Notes: generated from the sequence alone by a model not told the origin. 64,000 nucleotides of DNA from Bacteroidota bacterium (GCA_021324685.1 JAJPIQ010000005.1:124001-188000), one strand, 5' to 3'; positions 16,896-27,040 are shown, numbered from the stretch's first letter. Numbers and translations: made by a program.

Positions 16896-17648
16896 ATGGC
16901 GCTCGGTCTTGTTCTTTCCCTGATAGCCGCTGCGGCTCAAATGTTGGGCGGCTTCGTCGTCCAGCGAAAGAAAGAGTGGCCTGTCGCGGTCGAAGGCTCA
17001 CTCCTGGCGCTTGGCGCGGGTTTTTTGCTCGCGCTCGCATTCCTGGAACTTATTCCCGAAAGCCTGCGCCTGACCGACAGGAATGATTTTGCAATGTTAC
17101 CCATGCTCTTCGGTTTTAGCGCTCTTCATTTTTTTGAGCATATTCTGGCCGGGCATATGCATTTTGGTGAGGAAACACATTCCGAAGCGGCGGCCCATTC
17201 CCATTCTGTGTTCGGTGCTATTGGCGGCCTCGGCATCCACGCGTTTTTCGATGGCATGTCGATCTGCGCCGCCACGAAGGCAAAGTCCTCCATCGGCGTC
17301 CTGGTCTTCGTGGCGGTACTGCTGCATAAAGTTCCAGAAGGACTGACCGTCGCGAGCGTTATGCGTGCCTCACGCAGAACACACCGCGCCTCCACGCTCG
17401 CCAATCTTCTGCTGCCGGCCGCGACGTTGGCCGGAGCCATTTTTGTCCTCATTTTTGTCGCGATCGATAATACGTTCATTGGCTTCTTATTTGCCTTCAG
17501 TGCCGGAAGCGCGGTCTATGTCGGCGCCTGCGACCTTATTCCGGAAATCAATCGTCATCGGGGACGCAGCGCGCCGGTCCTGGTGTTTCTTGGGATGCTC
17601 CTTTTTTGGGTCGGAGCGCATTTCCTGAATTTACTGGTCGGAATATGA
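16896..17648 (+). CDS. ZIP-family divalent metal transporter
   Basis: A 250-residue inner-membrane protein with about eight TM segments, belonging to the ZIP (ZupT/GufA-like) importers of Zn2+, Fe2+ or Mn2+. LGAGFLLALAFLELIPE (39-55) is a typical early helix. A His/Glu-rich loop (HMHFGEETHSEAAAHSHS, 87-104) may bind metal. TM4 GIHAFFDGMSI (113-123) carries H115 and D119, and TM5 has the signature HKVPEG (144-149) forming the binuclear site. Its stop overlaps the start of the next gene by 4 bases. Confidence 0.9.
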   Translation: MALGLVLSLIAAAAQMLGGFVVQRKKEWPVAVEGSLLALGAGFLLALAFLELIPESLRLTDRNDFAMLPMLFGFSALHFFEHILAGHMHFGEETHSEAAAHSHSVFGAIGGLGIHAFFDGMSICAATKAKSSIGVLVFVAVLLHKVPEGLTVASVMRASRRTHRASTLANLLLPAATLAGAIFVLIFVAIDNTFIGFLFAFSAGSAVYVGACDLIPEINRHRGRSAPVLVFLGMLLFWVGAHFLNLLVGI

Positions 17649-18262
17649 AATATCTGCTGCCGATTTTTGCTGTCATTCTCTTTTTCGTGGCCTGTTCACG
17701 ACGAGCGGAAGTCTCCTTGCCGCTGGATACGCTGAAGCCTGCCGGCGATACGGCTGGCATGACTGCTCCGCACAAAGACACCTCGCAGGCAAAATCCGAC
17801 ACGAACACGTTGCCCCCCATGGCGAAGGCGATGGAACCCGACCGGCTCGCATCGTTCCTTCCCAAGCTCAGCGGCTGGACACCGTCGGGGGAAATGGAAA
17901 AAGAAATTCAGGTCCGAGACAATTTCAATCGTTCTCGCATCGCACAGACCTACACCCTGGGCGCAAAAAAAGTAAAGGTCCAGATCGACGATTTCGCCTA
18001 TGTCCCCTATCTCTATGAACCGTGGCAAAAATTCAAGGGAACGTATTTGGACGACAACAACGATTCCCGCACCGAAACAACTACGGTTGCCGGGTACCGA
18101 GCAGTGCAGTCCATGGAAAAGAAAGAACCGCACGGTGAAGTGACCGTCTTTCCCGGAAGCCGGTATGTGGTCAGTGTGGTCGAAGATGGTGCCGATAATA
18201 TCAATGAAGTCCGCCGGATCGCGGAGTCGATGGACTTAAAAGGACTAGAGACCTTGCAGTGA
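17645..18262 (+). CDS. Hypothetical lipoprotein
   Basis: A 205-residue protein. The start MKYLLPIFAVILFFVACSRR (ATG at 17645, overlapping the ZIP stop) gives a lipoprotein signal with lipobox FVAC. A low-complexity linker (to about residue 60) precedes a compact domain with KVQIDDFAYVPYLYEPW and a C-terminal VFPGSRYVVSVVEDGADN. The latter resembles proteins that test a transmembrane-potential or stability-like fold, but I cannot name a family. The stop overlaps the GTG start of plsC, so translational coupling is likely. Confidence 0.7.
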   Translation: MKYLLPIFAVILFFVACSRRAEVSLPLDTLKPAGDTAGMTAPHKDTSQAKSDTNTLPPMAKAMEPDRLASFLPKLSGWTPSGEMEKEIQVRDNFNRSRIAQTYTLGAKKVKVQIDDFAYVPYLYEPWQKFKGTYLDDNNDSRTETTTVAGYRAVQSMEKKEPHGEVTVFPGSRYVVSVVEDGADNINEVRRIAESMDLKGLETLQ

Positions 18263-18981
18263 TTCTCCTTTCGCTCCTTGCCACGCTCCTGTTTATCCTC
18301 GAGACGATCGTTCTTTCGATCTTCTCGGTGTTCACATCGGTTGTCGATCGCACGGGAAAGTTTTATCTTTGGGCCGGACGCAACTGGAGCCGCATCGCTC
18401 TTCTTCTTTTCGGTATTCGACTGACGGTCAGGGGAACCGAACACATTCAGTCCGGAGCCCATTACGTTTATGCCGCCAATCACTCGAGTTATATGGACAT
18501 TCCGGTCCTGCTCGCTGGAATTCCAGACAATCTACGCCTGACGCTTCGAAAATCGCTCACGCGCATTCCGATCTGGGGCTGGGCGCTACTCATCGGTCCG
18601 TTCCTTATCCTGGACCGCACCAATCCCCATCAGGCCGAACGAACCATCGCCGTCGCGATCCGACGTATTCGCGCCGGGGCGTCCGTCCTTTTCTTCCCGG
18701 AAGGAACCCGCACACCGACCGGCCATATGCAGAGCTTCAAACGCGGAGCTTTCCACCTGGCGCAGGAAGCCGGAACGGCAGTCATGCCGGTGGCGATCGT
18801 TGGAACCTATGCTATTTTACCTCGTCACAAATGGCTTCCGCGCTGGGGCCAGCGGGTCGAACTTCGGATCGGCGAAGCCGTCCTGCCACACGCCGTCTCG
18901 CCGGGAGGTACGCGTGCCGAGGAGATCCGGCTCATGCAGGAAACCGAACGTCGCGTCCGGCAGCTTCTGGAGGAAGCTTAA
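18259..18981 (+). CDS. plsC: 1-acyl-sn-glycerol-3-phosphate acyltransferase (PlsC)
   Basis: A 240-residue membrane acyltransferase that makes phosphatidic acid from lysophosphatidic acid. An N-terminal TM anchor (residues 2-27) is followed by the four acyltransferase blocks: NHSSYMD with catalytic H75 and D80 (HX4D), LRKSLTRIPIWGW, FFPEGTRTPTG with E148, G149 and T150, and PVAIVGTYAI. The GTG start overlaps the lipoprotein stop (GTGA). Its end overlaps by 4 bases the end of the convergent gene at 18978. Confidence 0.93.
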   Translation: MILLSLLATLLFILETIVLSIFSVFTSVVDRTGKFYLWAGRNWSRIALLLFGIRLTVRGTEHIQSGAHYVYAANHSSYMDIPVLLAGIPDNLRLTLRKSLTRIPIWGWALLIGPFLILDRTNPHQAERTIAVAIRRIRAGASVLFFPEGTRTPTGHMQSFKRGAFHLAQEAGTAVMPVAIVGTYAILPRHKWLPRWGQRVELRIGEAVLPHAVSPGGTRAEEIRLMQETERRVRQLLEEA

Positions 18982-19817
18982 GGCGTCACCGTCGCCGTAA
19001 TCGGCGTCGTTCTCATGACTTCGGAGCTATTCATCCGAATGCCGAGCGAGATCGAGATGGGACCGGCCTGAATGTCGGGCGGCGCCGTGAATTCCAGGAG
19101 CATCCTCGGAGAACCGTTCCACATCTCGATTCCGCAGCCCTCGACGAACCCTCGCCACGTCTTCCCATTTTGTTCGAGATAGAGGAAATTCCCACCGGAG
19201 AGTTTATCCCAATCTTTCATGATGCGATGATTGAGGTCCGTCCACTGCTCAGCCGGCGGTAGTTTGCTGAGGCCTAAATTTTCTTCCAATTCCGCACGGG
19301 CTTTTTTCTCATCGACGAAGCCCTCTGGAACGAACCCATCTCCGAGCACCCGAAACTTCGTCAGCGGCTTAATGGTACCGCCCTCGACCCCGGCAAGTTT
19401 TGCCTCTGGTTTCGCTCCGATCGTCATGTAATACGGAATACTCGGGTCGCTGCCATTGACGAGAAAGACCGTTGCACGGCCCGCCTGAAAGGTCGTCGGT
19501 GCCATGAAGGTCGCAATGCAGGAATCGCCCACGCTTTGGTACGATCCGAGTGAGGTCCAGACCTGTTTTCCATTCTGCTCGATGCGGAGGATCGGTACGT
19601 CGGACTTCACCCACGAGATCAGCTTGTCAGCCGTGCAGTTGGACCGCGTCACCGCATGTTCGACATCTGGATTCTCGAACACGATGATCCCAAGCTGGCC
19701 CGGCACAATCGACTCGGGCAGGTGATACACTTTAAGTTTTCTCGCCAGCGCAACTTGGGTGAGGACGAAGGTGATTAAGAGCAGGACCGACCAAACGGCC
19801 AGAAAGCGTTTCATCAT
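18978..19817 (-). CDS. Hypothetical secreted beta-rich protein
   Basis: A 279-residue protein with a signal peptide (KRFLAVWSVLLLITFVLTQVALA). The rest looks like two or three Ig-like/IPT-type beta domains: ESIVPGQLGIIVFENP near the start, FQAGRATVFLVNGSDP in the middle and PPDIQAGPISISLGIRM near the end. A Glu/Lys-rich helix pair lies between (about 165-200). Two Cys (SNCTADK, DSCIAT) could form a disulphide. No named family recognised. Confidence 0.6.
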   Translation of the reverse strand: MMKRFLAVWSVLLLITFVLTQVALARKLKVYHLPESIVPGQLGIIVFENPDVEHAVTRSNCTADKLISWVKSDVPILRIEQNGKQVWTSLGSYQSVGDSCIATFMAPTTFQAGRATVFLVNGSDPSIPYYMTIGAKPEAKLAGVEGGTIKPLTKFRVLGDGFVPEGFVDEKKARAELEENLGLSKLPPAEQWTDLNHRIMKDWDKLSGGNFLYLEQNGKTWRGFVEGCGIEMWNGSPRMLLEFTAPPDIQAGPISISLGIRMNSSEVMRTTPITATVTP

Positions 19818-19904
19818 ACCTTAATTAACAGGATCTCGTCGATAACGGTTGATTGATAGCTTCGCAATAAACCCAGTTTTTAAAGAATTTGATCAGGACT
19901 TCCC

Positions 19905-19934
19905 AAAAAATCTTTTCCGGCTTTTCACGCCAGA
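19905..19934 (-). terminator. Possible terminator after pgi
   Basis: On the minus strand TCTGGC (19934-19929) pairs with GCCGGA (19921-19916, one G-T pair) around a 7-nt loop. A T6 tract follows about five bases later (19910-19905). It lies directly after the pgi stop. The short stem makes it tentative. Confidence 0.45.
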
Positions 19935-19939
19935 AACCC

Positions 19940-21562
19940 CTATGCGTTTATCGTTTCCAGGCCATTGGTACCAATATCGAAGCTGATCACCGGGCGGCCA
20001 TGTTGTTTGAGCGTTTCGAAATCGCCGATGGCCTGCGCGCGAATGAGCGTGCCGAAGGAATAGGGCTTTCCCGGAATCGCAAGGTCTTCGTTCGGCGTAT
20101 CCACGAATTGAATAAACGCTCCCGTTGGCATTCCGCCCTTGTGAAGCTGGCCGGTGCTGTGTAAAAATCGCGGTCCGAAACCGACCGTCACGGGCACACG
20201 ATACTTCGCGGAAAGCATTTCCCGAAATTTTTGAAGTGCTGCGATCGACTTCTCATCGCGTTCCCAATACGCCATTACCGCAATATACCCATCGGGTCGG
20301 ACGTTTTTGGTTAGGAATTCGTCGATCGTACCCCGTTCAAATGGGTTCCCAAAATCGTTCGGTTGCCCGAGCGGGCGCGACGCATCGTAACCCGAAAGGA
20401 CTTCGTTGGTCTTCGCCTTGCTTTCGGCAACGTTCGGCTCGTCGAACGGATTGATACCGATGAGGTGACCGGCAACCGCCGTAGCAAATTCCCATCGGAA
20501 AAATTGCGCGCCGATATCGGAACGGTCGCGTAAATGGAGTTCGATATGAGCGACCTTACGACGCTCGCTCTCTTCCATCGACGAGTCCGCAAGCGTGAGG
20601 TGCGCATACAGACGCTTGTTCGCTTCCTCTTCCTGCGAAGCCGGAGCTTCGCCCTCGATCGGAAGGATCCCTTTCGCCGATTTCCCCGTGCTTTCGGCAA
20701 TTAACTGCTCCGCCCAATATCCGAAGGACCGGAGTTCCGGCGGCGTCACAATGGTGAGCTTATCGCGACCTTCGCAGGCGCCGTTCCCCAGAAAAAATCC
20801 GAACGTGAGCGCCATGTTGCGCTCGTCCTCTGCCTTAGAAAGACCGGCTTCGGAGGCGGCACTCGAAAGCACGGCTTCGATATCGATGCCGGCAAGCGCC
20901 GCGGGGACCATCCCGAAATAAGAGAGCACCGAATAGCGCCCGCCGATATCGGGCGGGTTCCCAAAGACCCGGCGAAAGCCATATTCCACTCCCATTTTTT
21001 CGAGCGGCGTGCCGCGGTCCGTGATCGCTGCAAAACAGAGCCGGCGGTCGTGCGCGACGGTTTCCATTTTGTTCCAGAAATACTCGAAATAGCACTGCGG
21101 CTCGAGCGTCGTGCCCGATTTACTCGAAACGATAAACATCGTTTTTTTCAGATCGACCGCCCGCTCGATGGCTCGGACCTGATCGGGATGCGTACTGTCC
21201 AGGACCAGCAGTTTTGGATAGCCCGATTTCGAACCGAAGGTATCGCGCAACGTCTCGACACAGAGGCTGCTGCCACCCATGCCGAGAATGACGACCCACT
21301 CCACATCTTTTCGAATGTCGTCGGCAAAATCGGTCATTTCCTTCAGGTGTTCGAGGGACCAATCTGGCACATCGAGCCAACCTAAGCGGCCTTCGATCGC
21401 CCGCTGGACGTTTTCATCGCCCGACCAAAGGGTCGCGTCCTTGTCCCATAACCGGCCGGGAAGTTTTTGTTCGATCGCGTGATCGACCCCCTCCCGGACG
21501 CCCGCGGAAAGGACACTCTCTTCACTTCCGGATACCGTTCCTGGAGCCGACATATCAGGCAA
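19940..21562 (-). CDS. pgi: Glucose-6-phosphate isomerase
   Basis: A 540-residue SIS-fold isomerase interconverting glucose-6-phosphate and fructose-6-phosphate. WVVILGMGGSSLCVETLRD (about 93-111) is the first SIS sugar-phosphate site and MFIVSSKSGTTLEPQ (about 143-157) the second. FFLGNGACEGRDK and the later PFDEPNVAESK (about 371-381) carry conserved catalytic-region residues. The length and sequence style match the form often found adjacent or fused to transaldolase. Its start lies 8 bases inside the transaldolase gene, so the two are translated together. Confidence 0.93.
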   Translation of the reverse strand: MPDMSAPGTVSGSEESVLSAGVREGVDHAIEQKLPGRLWDKDATLWSGDENVQRAIEGRLGWLDVPDWSLEHLKEMTDFADDIRKDVEWVVILGMGGSSLCVETLRDTFGSKSGYPKLLVLDSTHPDQVRAIERAVDLKKTMFIVSSKSGTTLEPQCYFEYFWNKMETVAHDRRLCFAAITDRGTPLEKMGVEYGFRRVFGNPPDIGGRYSVLSYFGMVPAALAGIDIEAVLSSAASEAGLSKAEDERNMALTFGFFLGNGACEGRDKLTIVTPPELRSFGYWAEQLIAESTGKSAKGILPIEGEAPASQEEEANKRLYAHLTLADSSMEESERRKVAHIELHLRDRSDIGAQFFRWEFATAVAGHLIGINPFDEPNVAESKAKTNEVLSGYDASRPLGQPNDFGNPFERGTIDEFLTKNVRPDGYIAVMAYWERDEKSIAALQKFREMLSAKYRVPVTVGFGPRFLHSTGQLHKGGMPTGAFIQFVDTPNEDLAIPGKPYSFGTLIRAQAIGDFETLKQHGRPVISFDIGTNGLETINA

Positions 21563-22688
21563 TGGTCTCCTCGATGGAATGACGCTTCTGCTCTAAATTT
21601 TTTGCGAGCGAGTCGAATGCATCGATGAACTTTTTGACCCCTTCGACCTGGAGTTCCACAGCGACCTGTTCGGTATCGATCCCATGGTTTCTCAACTTTT
21701 CGATCGTTTCATGCGCTTCGACCATCCCTTGCGCGAGTGTATCGGCGACCGTTCCGTGATCGGCGAACGCCTCGATCGTTTCGTCGGGAACCGTCGTCAC
21801 GGTCTCCGGGCCGATCAATGGCTCGATGTATAGGACATCGCTGTACTTCGGGTTCTTCGTACTGACACTCGCCCACAAACAACGCTGGGGCCGTGCTCCC
21901 ACTGCTTTTAATTCCGCAAATTCGGGCCCGTGAAAAATCTTTAGGAATTGTTCATAGGCAAGCTTGGCATTCGCATTCGCGGCTTTGCCAGCCAACGTGC
22001 GGAGTTCGTGCGCCGCGCCATCGGCCGCGCCGATCTTGGCATCGAGTTTTTTATCCACATTCGTATCGACGCGTGAAAGGAAAAAGCTCGCCACACTCGC
22101 AATGCGCGATATGTCCTCACCCCGTTTTTTCCGTTCGCGAAGGGCTGCCAAATAGGCATGTGCAACCTGAACGTAGCTTTCGATCCCGAAGAGCAGTGTA
22201 ATATTAATATTGATGCCTTCCGAAAGGCACTGTCGAATGGCGGGAATGCCTTCCTCGGTACCGGGGATCTTTATCATAACGTTCGGGCGGTCCACCGTCT
22301 TCCAGAGCCGCCGCGCAGCCTGGATCGTCTCGTCTGTTTTTTTCGCAAGCCGGGCATCGACTTCGATCGAGACGTAGCCGTCCAAACCGTTCGTGCGGTC
22401 GAAGACCGGCCGCATCACGTCCGCGGCATTCCGGACGTCGTCCGTCGTAAGACGTTCATAAAGTTCCGATGTCGATAGTCCGTCGCGAATGCCCTGCTCG
22501 ATGTCCTCATCGTACTCGTCGCTCGTGGAAATCGACTTTTCGAAGATCGAGGGGTTGGAGGTAATCCCACGCAGACCGAGCTCCTCGATCATGCGGGCAA
22601 TCTGTCCATTCGTGATAAAATTTCGGCTTAAGTTATCGTACCACAGGCTCTGGCCATGGCGTTCGAGCTCTTTCCAGCGATTTGACAT
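21555..22688 (-). CDS. tal: Transaldolase
   Basis: A 377-residue transaldolase of the non-oxidative pentose phosphate pathway (sedoheptulose-7-P + glyceraldehyde-3-P to erythrose-4-P + fructose-6-P). The catalytic Schiff-base lysine is K140 in NVMIKIPGT. GLRGITSNPSIFEKSIS (38-54) and GININITLLFG are further family blocks, and KNPKYSDVLYIEPLIG lies near the C-terminus. The length fits the longer subgroup paired with Pgi. It overlaps pgi by 8 bases; the shared transcript couples fructose-6-phosphate entry and use. Confidence 0.94.
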   Translation of the reverse strand: MSNRWKELERHGQSLWYDNLSRNFITNGQIARMIEELGLRGITSNPSIFEKSISTSDEYDEDIEQGIRDGLSTSELYERLTTDDVRNAADVMRPVFDRTNGLDGYVSIEVDARLAKKTDETIQAARRLWKTVDRPNVMIKIPGTEEGIPAIRQCLSEGININITLLFGIESYVQVAHAYLAALRERKKRGEDISRIASVASFFLSRVDTNVDKKLDAKIGAADGAAHELRTLAGKAANANAKLAYEQFLKIFHGPEFAELKAVGARPQRCLWASVSTKNPKYSDVLYIEPLIGPETVTTVPDETIEAFADHGTVADTLAQGMVEAHETIEKLRNHGIDTEQVAVELQVEGVKKFIDAFDSLAKNLEQKRHSIEETIA

Positions 22689-22730
22689 AGAATAAAAATG
22701 TCCTTCTTTCTTTCAGAACGAACAGGCAGC

Positions 22731-22760
22731 AAAAAATAAGCCCCTAATTGCTTAGGGGCT
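22731..22760 (-). terminator. Rho-independent terminator of the 22786-27033 gene
   Basis: On the minus strand AGCCCCTAA (22760-22752) and TTAGGGGCT (22747-22739) form a 9-bp stem with a 4-nt loop, followed by TATTTTTTG. It sits between the stop of the large T9SS gene and the start of tal. Confidence 0.9.
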
Positions 22761-22785
22761 TTCATCCTCTACATTTTTTCCCCGA

Positions 22786-25700
22786 TTACTTTTGAACGAC
22801 GAACTCCTGCGAGTGTACGAAACTTCCGTCAGACATCCGGAGCACATATGTCCCGGACGGAAGATTCGAAGTATCGAACGAGATCGAATGTTCTCCGGTC
22901 GCTGCCTGCAGGCCCGAAACGATCGCCCACTGCCGTTTACCAAGACTATTGTATACTTCAATGGTGAGCGTTTCGCCCGAACGCAGCACTTGGAAGTCGA
23001 CCTTTGCCTCGGAACCTGCCGGATTTGGACTGATCTGAACGATATCGAAATTCGGACCGACCCCTGACAGGAAATTACGAATTGTGACATCGCCGCAACG
23101 ATCGAGACCCGCAAATGCACCCGGGATCGTATCGTGTGAAACCCAGCACGCCGGATTGCCCGATTTATCCAGAAATACCGGATTTAGCACGGTAAGCGTC
23201 GAAATCGAATCCTTGTTCAGGACATACTCCATTTGTAAATGGGCAATCGTTCCGACCTGTGTGATCGGCGTGTTGGAGCCGACCGTGATCTTCGTCAGGA
23301 CATAATTCGTATCGGCTGGATCGAAGGTCGTAGTCGGCGGCCCGATGACTTGCAGACCACCCGCCGCCAGGACCGGCGTCGGATTGGGTACGAACATATC
23401 ACGCCGATAGCGGAGGGTGAATTGAATTTGGTAGATCCCCGCATTGGCATCGAGCGTTGTGTTCATTTGGACCGGTACATCGACCGGATCGCCGGGATAT
23501 GCGGTATAAACACCACTGCTACCGGTATTCTGCACACTGAGAGTATTCGTGTAGTGCAGCGGTACACCCGAAAGCGGCTCATCGATAATGGAGATCTCTC
23601 CCGTCAGTGGATTGTAGATCGTGTATGCAATGAACGCGCTCGTTCCACCACCGACCACCGGATTGTAATTGATGGTGAACAGCATCGAGTCATTCGTATG
23701 GAGGGTCGTCGTGTCAGTAAAATTCATGGTTTGCGAGCCATCCGAAAAATGGTATTGCGACGCGCCGGTCGTTCCCATCGTATCGAGAATTTGTGCGCGC
23801 TCGATGACGGCGTCTTTCAAGCCAATGTTCTTTACATGGACATCGGCCGAGCCATTCTGACACACGTACACATTGCCAAAATCATGTCCGGTCGCTGTGA
23901 CCAGGAAGTTCGAAGCGAATGCGACGATGTCCGCATGTCCCGTGTCGGTGCAAGGAACCGGGCCGCTCGCAATGAGCGCAGTTAGCGTCTGGCCAGGCTG
24001 GACGGAGTCCGCAACCGTGACCATTGCACTGTCTCCCGGCAAGATCTGCTGGCCCGGAGTAAAGCCGGAAATGGTGAAGCCACCGCCAATTGAGAGAGAT
24101 GTCAAATCAAGGGTTGTATCCCCATCATTGTGAATCCAGAAATTCGACGTTACATACGCGTTCGGTTCGACCGTATCGAAATTATGTGTCGACGGTGTAA
24201 TGCGAATCGTCGAATGCCGGACCGTGCCCGTCAGCGTAATCGATGGATTGAACGATTTGTCACCCGAAGATCCGTACGCTGTAATAACAGCGTTGCGTGG
24301 ACCGTAGCCTTTCGACAAATTCGGAGCGAATCTCAAGAGTACCCATTTCACATCTCCGCTTCCTAACGCCCATTTCGGAAGATATCCAAATTGATTGGTT
24401 ACCATCGAAAATTCGTCCGCATCGGGACCAGAGATAACGACGCTATCGACCGTCATTGGGCTGCCGGTTCCGCCGGTGCTCGGATTCATAATATAGACCG
24501 TGTCCATGACCGTGTCGCTGCACTCCGTGAAGAATGCCTGCTTAGGCCGGTCCCAGTTGAGGCCTGCCTGCACTCCAAAGCCAAGAAGTTGCGAGGTATC
24601 CTTGATCTGGTGAGCAAACCAGCCAGGAAGATCGGTCCCCCAATGCTGAAGCGTTTGCGCGGCACCGACGTTTTGCGGATGGAAGCAGAACGTAAGCGTT
24701 GTTCTGGCTCCCGGAGCAAGGGTTAGCGGCAATTGGCTCGCGTCAGAGAACGAAAAGTTCGCGTTATCGTCCAACAGCCAATTCTTATTGAGCGTGAGCG
24801 GAGCTTTCCCAACATTTTTAACAGTGAGCGTTTTGCAGGCCGTATCGCCGACCGTCACGTTGCCGAAATCGAGGTCCCCGGCAACAATAAGCGGAGTGAT
24901 CCCAAGTGCTTGAATCGGATACTTGAACTGGGTGCAGCCCGTTTCGAGCGTTACGACCAGCGTATCGAAGGACGTTAACGTATCCTTCGGCGTATAACAT
25001 AACTGGAGTTTAAGCGTGTCACCGGAATGCAGGGTCTCGGAAACCGTCGATGGCGAAAGGGTGAAGGTTCCCATAGTATCGCCCGCCTCGATACTTGCGC
25101 CTGAAATCACAAGATCTCCGGCCTGCTGATTGACCAGCGTTTCGATTTGGCAGGAATCCGACGAAACAACCACCGGTTGGATCGCGATCGGCAGCGGCGG
25201 CGTAAAATCGATCTTGGGTGGATAGTAGTAATATTGATAGACCGTATCGTTACCCGCTTTGTCCGTCGTCCACACTGCCGCGTAGGCGTTCTGTCCAGGA
25301 TTGATAACATTGAGATCGTAATACGCAATGCTGTCTCCCGGCGTAAAGGGGTGCTGGGGATCGAATGAGAACGTGAAATTATACGAGGGAATGGGCCAGC
25401 GCGTATCGAGCGTATCGGTAATCAGAGCGACGTCCGAAATCCGTGTATCTTCGAAACTGAATTGGGGCATATGGCGAAGCTCCATCAGTTCCGCCTGGAA
25501 TCCCCCGCACGTAGAGTCGTGCTTCTCGAGCGGTGGCAGGGTGTCCGGAGAAGGAGTTCCAAGTGCCATTCCAGCCGGATGGCCGTAGCTCTCGTAGGTG
25601 GACCATCCATATAAGTAACAGCCAAAAGGCGCTCCGCATGTCGCAAGATAGGTCGTGCCATTTCCGGGAAGTTGCAGCCGGTAGGCGCTCATGGGAGGGT

Positions 25701-27033
25701 TCGTTCCCGGAATAGGCAACTCGCCAGCCGCGACATAACTGCTGATCGATTTGCCGTTGATCTGAATTTTCAGGATCGAATCGGTCCGGCATAGGAAGGT
25801 TCCATAATGGACGAATCCCGCCACGCCGGTGCGGTCCGGCGTATTAAAGATCATTTTTTTCTGGAACTGCTGTTTCGGGGTCAGCACGATCGAGAATGGA
25901 TCGGACAGCCCGGGATCTCCGAGATAATTCTGGCTGTACGCCATCTGGACAGCGAGGAACTTCTTTCCGCCTTGCGAGGCGAAGACCGTGGGGTCCGTCA
26001 CCTGATCGAAATCGTAAAAATCGCCAGGATTTGTAAGCGTCGTGACGCGAGTCCCGCTATCGCTCGTCGCACTGACGACCACTCCGGGCTCGCCGGCGAT
26101 GACACGGACCAGGTCTCCGCAAATCGTTCGCGTTGCCGTAGGCATATCGTAATATTCGGATCCCCATTCGCTCACAGGAGGAATTTCTTCCATCACTTCG
26201 TCTTTGGAACCATTCGAAGCCGCCAGCTCGCCGATCGGAATCGAGGCAAGCTGATGCCCGGAGATCAGAGCGATCGGCTCCGAACTGGTGATGTGCGTCC
26301 CGGTGAGATCGGCATCCCCATAGTGAAGGCCCGTCGATTGCACCAGATACGTCTGGCCCTTTTGTAACGTAATGCTCCAGGTCTCGCCCTGGTGATGAAG
26401 GATCGTGGAGGCATTGGCGTCCTGGCGAGTATCGGTCGTTACCGGTCCAATAGTGACCGTATTATTATCGTAAGGAGAAATAATGAGGAACTGGCCGGCC
26501 AGCGGGTTATTTGGTCCGAGCGTATATTGATCGTCGTAATAACAGGAAGGATAATATTCGGTACCTAACGCTGGCGTCGGAATTCCAAGATAGCTGTCCG
26601 TAGAAGACGTGTTGACACCGGTATATTGATATCCATACACGACGATCGGGTTCTTCGAATACACGTGAATCGCCTTGTATTGGACTTCCTCGGCGGGGTT
26701 AAGCGTTTCCCAGGTCCCTTCGGAAACCGCCGGCAGCGACCAGACCGTATTCGCCTGCATCTTCTGATGATAGGTCAGCGACGGAGGATTTGTGCCGGCG
26801 TAAACATCGACGTGCACATCGTTATCGGTGCCGCTTCCAATAAAAAGTTCTACGTTTTCAGGCGGACAGCAATTCAAATAAAACGAGTTCGGCATAAAGC
26901 CGACCCAAAAATCGGTGCCGAGTGAAGTCTGCCCTTGAGCGAACGCGGCGCTCGAACAGGTCAGAGCTGCAACTCCGACGAGCAAAATACCGGCGCAGTG
27001 AAGCGCAAAATTTGGAGCGAAAAATTTTTTCAT
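22786..27033 (-). CDS. Giant secreted protein: IgGFc-binding-like domain, ASH repeats, T9SS type A sorting signal
   Basis: A protein of 1415 residues. I placed the start at MKKFFAPNFALHCAGILLVG because a signal peptide ending SAAFAQ follows. LGTDFWVGFMPN opens an IgGFc-binding-like domain of about 430 residues that contains GTEYYPSCYYDDQYTLG and ends near FGCYLYGWSTYESYGHP. Choice-of-anchor D/ASH-type modules follow (DLDFGNVTVG, GHDFGNVYVCQNG). A cohesin-like domain (PGDPVDVPVQMNTTLD) precedes the last 85 residues, a T9SS type A domain (ISPNPAGSEAKVDFQV to SGTYVLRMSDGSFVHSQEFVVQK). It is probably exported by T9SS and displayed on the cell surface; an adhesin role is inferred. It has its own terminator. 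Confidence 0.85.
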   Translation of the reverse strand: MKKFFAPNFALHCAGILLVGVAALTCSSAAFAQGQTSLGTDFWVGFMPNSFYLNCCPPENVELFIGSGTDNDVHVDVYAGTNPPSLTYHQKMQANTVWSLPAVSEGTWETLNPAEEVQYKAIHVYSKNPIVVYGYQYTGVNTSSTDSYLGIPTPALGTEYYPSCYYDDQYTLGPNNPLAGQFLIISPYDNNTVTIGPVTTDTRQDANASTILHHQGETWSITLQKGQTYLVQSTGLHYGDADLTGTHITSSEPIALISGHQLASIPIGELAASNGSKDEVMEEIPPVSEWGSEYYDMPTATRTICGDLVRVIAGEPGVVVSATSDSGTRVTTLTNPGDFYDFDQVTDPTVFASQGGKKFLAVQMAYSQNYLGDPGLSDPFSIVLTPKQQFQKKMIFNTPDRTGVAGFVHYGTFLCRTDSILKIQINGKSISSYVAAGELPIPGTNPPMSAYRLQLPGNGTTYLATCGAPFGCYLYGWSTYESYGHPAGMALGTPSPDTLPPLEKHDSTCGGFQAELMELRHMPQFSFEDTRISDVALITDTLDTRWPIPSYNFTFSFDPQHPFTPGDSIAYYDLNVINPGQNAYAAVWTTDKAGNDTVYQYYYYPPKIDFTPPLPIAIQPVVVSSDSCQIETLVNQQAGDLVISGASIEAGDTMGTFTLSPSTVSETLHSGDTLKLQLCYTPKDTLTSFDTLVVTLETGCTQFKYPIQALGITPLIVAGDLDFGNVTVGDTACKTLTVKNVGKAPLTLNKNWLLDDNANFSFSDASQLPLTLAPGARTTLTFCFHPQNVGAAQTLQHWGTDLPGWFAHQIKDTSQLLGFGVQAGLNWDRPKQAFFTECSDTVMDTVYIMNPSTGGTGSPMTVDSVVISGPDADEFSMVTNQFGYLPKWALGSGDVKWVLLRFAPNLSKGYGPRNAVITAYGSSGDKSFNPSITLTGTVRHSTIRITPSTHNFDTVEPNAYVTSNFWIHNDGDTTLDLTSLSIGGGFTISGFTPGQQILPGDSAMVTVADSVQPGQTLTALIASGPVPCTDTGHADIVAFASNFLVTATGHDFGNVYVCQNGSADVHVKNIGLKDAVIERAQILDTMGTTGASQYHFSDGSQTMNFTDTTTLHTNDSMLFTINYNPVVGGGTSAFIAYTIYNPLTGEISIIDEPLSGVPLHYTNTLSVQNTGSSGVYTAYPGDPVDVPVQMNTTLDANAGIYQIQFTLRYRRDMFVPNPTPVLAAGGLQVIGPPTTTFDPADTNYVLTKITVGSNTPITQVGTIAHLQMEYVLNKDSISTLTVLNPVFLDKSGNPACWVSHDTIPGAFAGLDRCGDVTIRNFLSGVGPNFDIVQISPNPAGSEAKVDFQVLRSGETLTIEVYNSLGKRQWAIVSGLQAATGEHSISFDTSNLPSGTYVLRMSDGSFVHSQEFVVQK

Positions 27034-27040
27034 AGGAAAT